64,000 bases of DNA, from NCBI GenBank assembly GCA_024742475.1, contig JANSYI010000015.1, forward strand, positions 1 to 64,000, given 5' to 3'. This stretch comes from a bacterium (lineage in GTDB: Bacteria > Myxococcota_A > Polyangia > Nannocystales > Nannocystaceae). How positions within the stretch are numbered: position 1 is the stretch's first letter; each line of letters begins with the position of its first letter. Below are positions 61,455 through 64,000 of the stretch, piece by piece. The translations under genes were made by a program, and so were the position numbers. The notes below the pieces were generated by a model. It was given only the letters and a program-made list of their open reading frames with translations, made no database searches and was not told the origin of the DNA.

Positions 61455-62338
61455 GCGTGTACCCCCTCGGCCCCAGTAAGCATCGCGATCAGCTGATCAG
61501 CCTCTGTCTCACCCAGACCGACTCGAGGGTTCGTCTGCACGAACCGGTGCCGGACGAAGTCCATGTCGCCCTCGTCGTCGACCACCGCCCAGCGCGAGGG
61601 CGGGTTCGGTGCACCGGCGAGCCAGGCGGCGATCTCGAGACCTCTGGGTTGCCCCTTGAGGTCCGGGGTACACCCGATGAACGGACCCGCGAACCCGAAG
61701 CGCTCCCGGATCGCCTTGAAGGGCCTCTTGAAGAGCCTCCATGCGCTGCTCAGGACGATGTGACAGCCTGTCGTCGAGACAACGCGGCGCAACTGCGCCA
61801 CCGCTCTCTCAGTGTCCGCGGCGCCGACGACGTTCAACACCCCGTCGATGTCGAGGAAGAGAACGGGGGGCGCGGGCGAGGGTGACTCCGGCTCTTGACG
61901 CCTGCGCCAGTCGAAGTCCTGCCAGTCGCGCCAGCCCGGGGCGTGCTCGTCGAGCTCGGCCGGGGTGAAGCCTCCGCATCGGGCCACGTCGTGTGCCGAA
62001 CGAGGTGTCTCGAGGCTGCCGACCCATGCCGCGTGCGCTTGCATGTGCAGCGAGTGCGGGATCGATGTCGGGGCACTGGGATCGTCTTCCTGCCGACGAA
62101 CGGGAGCGAAGCGCTCGATCGTCGCCAGGGCGCCCGTAGTGGGCCCGGGTGGCACAGCCGGCCCCCACGCGTGCAGCTCGTCCGCCGCGAGCGGCAGCGA
62201 TCGATCGAACGCGTGGACCTCGAGTTCGCCATCGTCTCGCCAGTGCACGTAGACGATCTCGGCGCGCCGGTGTCTCTTCTCTCGGCGATCGGTGTAGGCC
62301 CAGTGGAAGCCCTCTGCGGGGCCGAGTCTTGCTGCCAT
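61451..62338 (-). CDS. HAD-fold protein (SSAWR type) with N-terminal extension
   Basis: 295 residues from the ATG at 62338; the leader repeat fixes this start because it ends exactly here, as in the methyltransferase gene. The N-terminal ~165 residues hold an unassigned domain with HRRAEIVYVHWRDDGELEVH. From about 165: LFLDIDGVLN (HAD motif I), IVLSSAWR (motif II of the small HAD group linked with nucleic-acid repair or processing) and WAVVDDEGD. It probably acts as a phosphatase or nucleotidase on nucleic-acid ends. GTGA overlap downstream. Confidence 0.78.
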   Translation of the reverse strand: MAARLGPAEGFHWAYTDRREKRHRRAEIVYVHWRDDGELEVHAFDRSLPLAADELHAWGPAVPPGPTTGALATIERFAPVRRQEDDPSAPTSIPHSLHMQAHAAWVGSLETPRSAHDVARCGGFTPAELDEHAPGWRDWQDFDWRRRQEPESPSPAPPVLFLDIDGVLNVVGAADTERAVAQLRRVVSTTGCHIVLSSAWRLFKRPFKAIRERFGFAGPFIGCTPDLKGQPRGLEIAAWLAGAPNPPSRWAVVDDEGDMDFVRHRFVQTNPRVGLGETEADQLIAMLTGAEGVHA

Positions 62339-62372
62339 ACGACCCCAGCCCCGTCGGCCGAACCGTACGGGG
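62339..62372 (-). promoter_or_regulatory. 34-bp leader repeat, copy B (before HAD gene)
   Basis: Same sequence as copy A with one change (C for T just before the final TGGGGTCGT). It ends directly at the ATG. The two copies are 6.3 kb apart on the same strand. Confidence 0.8.
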
Positions 62373-62402
62373 GAGCGCGTCACAGCGGAGCTGTCGCGAT
62401 CG

Positions 62403-62804
62403 TCAGGTTGTGGGGTAGCGCGATCCGGCGTCGAAGGCCTCGAGCTTGAGCTGGAGCGTGTCTTCGGCGTGCTCCCGCTCTGCCTTGCCGACTTCGCCCT
62501 CCAGAGCCTTCCTCCGCGCGATCAGCCGGTTGAGCTTCTTGTCTTCGTTGTTGACCGACTTCCGGATCCGCCGGAGCGCGACCTGCTGCTCATCGATCTG
62601 GTGGTAGAGGTGGGCGAGTTCTCCGCGTGCCTTCCCAAGAAACCCGTCTTGTTGGCCGTACTCCCTCGCCACCTCGCACAGAACGTCGAACGCGGAGAGA
62701 ACTTCGCCGCACGTCGAGCAGTGGATGTGCCGATCGTCGGCGTCGATGACGTACGTCGGGTGCTTGCAGGGCGTGCCCTCCAACTTGAGTGGGCTGCTGG
62801 TCAC
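62403..62804 (-). CDS. zinc-ribbon and coiled-coil protein
   Basis: 133 residues from a GTG after GGAGGAG. A short N-terminal zinc-binding part (CKHPTYVIDADDRHIHCSTC) is followed by a coiled coil (LAHLYHQIDEQQVALRRIRK to the end). A small DNA- or protein-binding component. GTGA overlap with the previous gene. Confidence 0.65.
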   Translation of the reverse strand: MTSSPLKLEGTPCKHPTYVIDADDRHIHCSTCGEVLSAFDVLCEVAREYGQQDGFLGKARGELAHLYHQIDEQQVALRRIRKSVNNEDKKLNRLIARRKALEGEVGKAEREHAEDTLQLKLEAFDAGSRYPTT

Positions 62805-63337
62805 GAGACTCCTCCGAAGAGCGAGAGCTGTGGAGATGGAACACTTCCCGTCAACGCCGCGCGCGTTGCCGCCGGGTCGAGCTCCGCGCCGCCGACGACC
62901 TCTCCGAGGTGGTCCTCGGGTGATGAATGGGCGACTGATCGGACGGAAGGTGGAGACGTGGCCGAGTCGAAGACGACGCGATCCGTCTCGTCGAGCACGA
63001 TGCGTCGACCACCTTCGATGAAGAGCACGACGTTCCACCCGCCGACGACTGCCCAGGAGGAGATTCGAAGGTCGCGACCGTCAAGGTGGAATGTGTCGCG
63101 GCCGCGACCGAATCGGCGAGAGTGCCAATCGCGGACCGCGGCGACGGCTCCCATGGAGCGCGCGGTCCAGCCCCAACAGATGTGGCAAATCGCCTCCCAC
63201 GACCAGTGGACGATGCGGATGCCGTTGCCGTCGCGGACCTCGTAGAGGGTCCCGCGTTCGCCTTGCTGCGCGACGACGACTTCGCCTCCGGGCATGACCT
63301 TCGTGATCCCCGGCTCGGGGGGCTTAGGCCCGCTCAT
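62801..63337 (-). CDS. unknown protein
   Basis: 178 residues. The N-terminal ~60 residues form a small beta domain (GGEVVVAQQGERGTLYEVRD). A CHICWG pair and Trp-rich stretches follow, then a beta part (GGRRIVLDETDRVVFD) and a C-terminal tail ending SLFGGVS, a typical clamp-binding-like end. Overlaps the methyltransferase stop (ATGA). No family recognised. Confidence 0.55.
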   Translation of the reverse strand: MSGPKPPEPGITKVMPGGEVVVAQQGERGTLYEVRDGNGIRIVHWSWEAICHICWGWTARSMGAVAAVRDWHSRRFGRGRDTFHLDGRDLRISSWAVVGGWNVVLFIEGGRRIVLDETDRVVFDSATSPPSVRSVAHSSPEDHLGEVVGGAELDPAATRAALTGSVPSPQLSLFGGVS

Positions 63338-64000
63338 CCGACACCTCGATTCAGCAGCGGTGCGTCTTCGACGATGCGACGCTCGGCGATGCGGGCGTAC
63401 TTCTCGACCAGTTCCACACCGAGGAACCGTCGGCCAAGTCTTCGGGCCACGATGCCCGTCGTACCGGCGCCGGCGAAGGGATCGAGGACGAGCCCGTCCG
63501 GCGGGCATCCCGCGCAGATGCCGATCTCGGCAACGCGGGGCGGCATCATCGCGAAGTGCTCAACGCGACCTCGGTTTGAGTTGCTCGGAAGCGGCCAGAC
63601 CGAACGGAGGCGTGCACCGATGGGGCGTCCGTGCTCGTCGAGAGAGTTGGCGCGACGCCGCGGGAGTCGATTCGCCCGAACCGAGAATGTAGGGTCGTCG
63701 CCAACGGAACGACGCACGGTCCCCACCGTCGTCAGGGTCTTCGGAGCCAGTGGAGTTCGCACCGCATCCGCGTCGTAGTGATACTCGCCCGATGGGGACG
63801 GTGTCACGAGGAACACTGTCTCGTGCGCGCGCTCGGGTCTCGACGTTGCCCCCTCGGGCATCGGGTTCGTCTTCGCCCATATCTGCTCCCCGCGGAGGTA
63901 CCAGCCTCGGCGGCGGAGTTCGAATGCGAGCAGCCACGGCGTTCCGATGAGATCGCCAGGCTTGCACCCTGGAGCACTTCGGCCGGGATTGTTCAGGTAG
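63334..64000 (-). CDS. DNA N4/N6-type methyltransferase, C-terminal part (cut by window edge)
   Basis: The frame is open to the window end, so the N terminus with the catalytic motif (DPPY or SPPY) lies outside. Visible are FELRRRGWYLRGEQIWAKTN, HETVFLVTPSPSGEY and, near the C terminus, VLDPFAGAGTTGIVARRLGR with GVELVEKYARIAERR. AdoMet motif I placed at the C-terminal end matches the beta-type order of phage and RM adenine or cytosine-N4 enzymes. It is the second methyltransferase of the element, not followed by a nuclease gene. Confidence 0.9.
   Translation of the reverse strand, partial: YLNNPGRSAPGCKPGDLIGTPWLLAFELRRRGWYLRGEQIWAKTNPMPEGATSRPERAHETVFLVTPSPSGEYHYDADAVRTPLAPKTLTTVGTVRRSVGDDPTFSVRANRLPRRRANSLDEHGRPIGARLRSVWPLPSNSNRGRVEHFAMMPPRVAEIGICAGCPPDGLVLDPFAGAGTTGIVARRLGRRFLGVELVEKYARIAERRIVEDAPLLNRGVG

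Overview
The window looks like a chromosome segment of a predatory myxobacterium of the Nannocystis/Plesiocystis/Enhygromyxa type. It is uniformly high-GC, and the left part is dense in secreted lipoproteins with a lipobox, a long Ser/Thr/Gly/Glu linker and then a Cys-rich, vWA, FG-GAP or peptidase domain. It also carries a Pkn-type Ser/Thr kinase with TPR repeats, a roadblock/LC7-like protein and a PAS protein. The taxonomic call is inferred from gene style, not from a marker gene.

Left part, 1-27.4 kb, is ordinary chromosome: a truncated PDZ protein; a di-haem peroxidase-like lipoprotein with two tandem DUF1111 units; a BNR/Kelch-like lipoprotein; a lone short flagellin; an HtrA-like protease without a signal peptide; a kinase-TPR protein; an RluA-type pseudouridine synthase; a run of surface lipoproteins; an S41 and an M28 peptidase; a Crp/Fnr regulator; a DUF971 protein; two thioesterases; an extensin-like M15-fold protein; and a tRNA-Arg(TCG) with a strong terminator.

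Right part, 27.4-64 kb, is an accessory element, most likely a provirus or virus-derived island that runs off the right edge. Next to the tRNA are small unknown genes and a perfect 17-bp inverted repeat. Then comes a cassette encoding an sce7725/sce7726 family pair (sce7726 has a PD-(D/E)XK nuclease signature), bracketed by two diverged copies of a 154-bp segment that codes for the same ~50-residue protein. A divergent promoter region at 32.8-33.1 kb separates a leftward two-gene unit from a rightward operon of about 25 tightly coupled genes (33.1-52.7 kb). That operon is unusual. About fifteen products carry one or two membrane helices, often joined by a Gly- or Pro-rich linker to a globular domain. 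Four different cell-wall, protein or surface hydrolase folds are visible: transglutaminase-like, permuted NlpC/P60-like, lytic transglycosylase-like and SGNH. Two small domains recur in neighbouring proteins. Two paralogous lipoproteins, a double-PAS protein and a coiled-coil membrane protein close the operon. No terminase, portal, tail tube, tape measure or packaging ATPase is recognisable anywhere in the window.

A leftward operon (64-53.5 kb), transcribed towards the first, carries DNA-modification and nucleic-acid genes: an N4/N6-type methyltransferase (cut by the window edge), a C5-cytosine methyltransferase with three internal repeats, a Gp37/Gp68 (DUF5131) protein, a DUF7227-like protein, an HD phosphohydrolase, a J-domain protein, a HAD-fold protein and several small zinc-ribbon or HTH proteins. 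These genes mostly overlap by ATGA or GTGA, and two of them share a 34-bp leader repeat that ends exactly at the start codon. My reading is a little-described virus or provirus whose particle or lysis apparatus is rich in membrane proteins. A non-viral trans-envelope machine remains possible.
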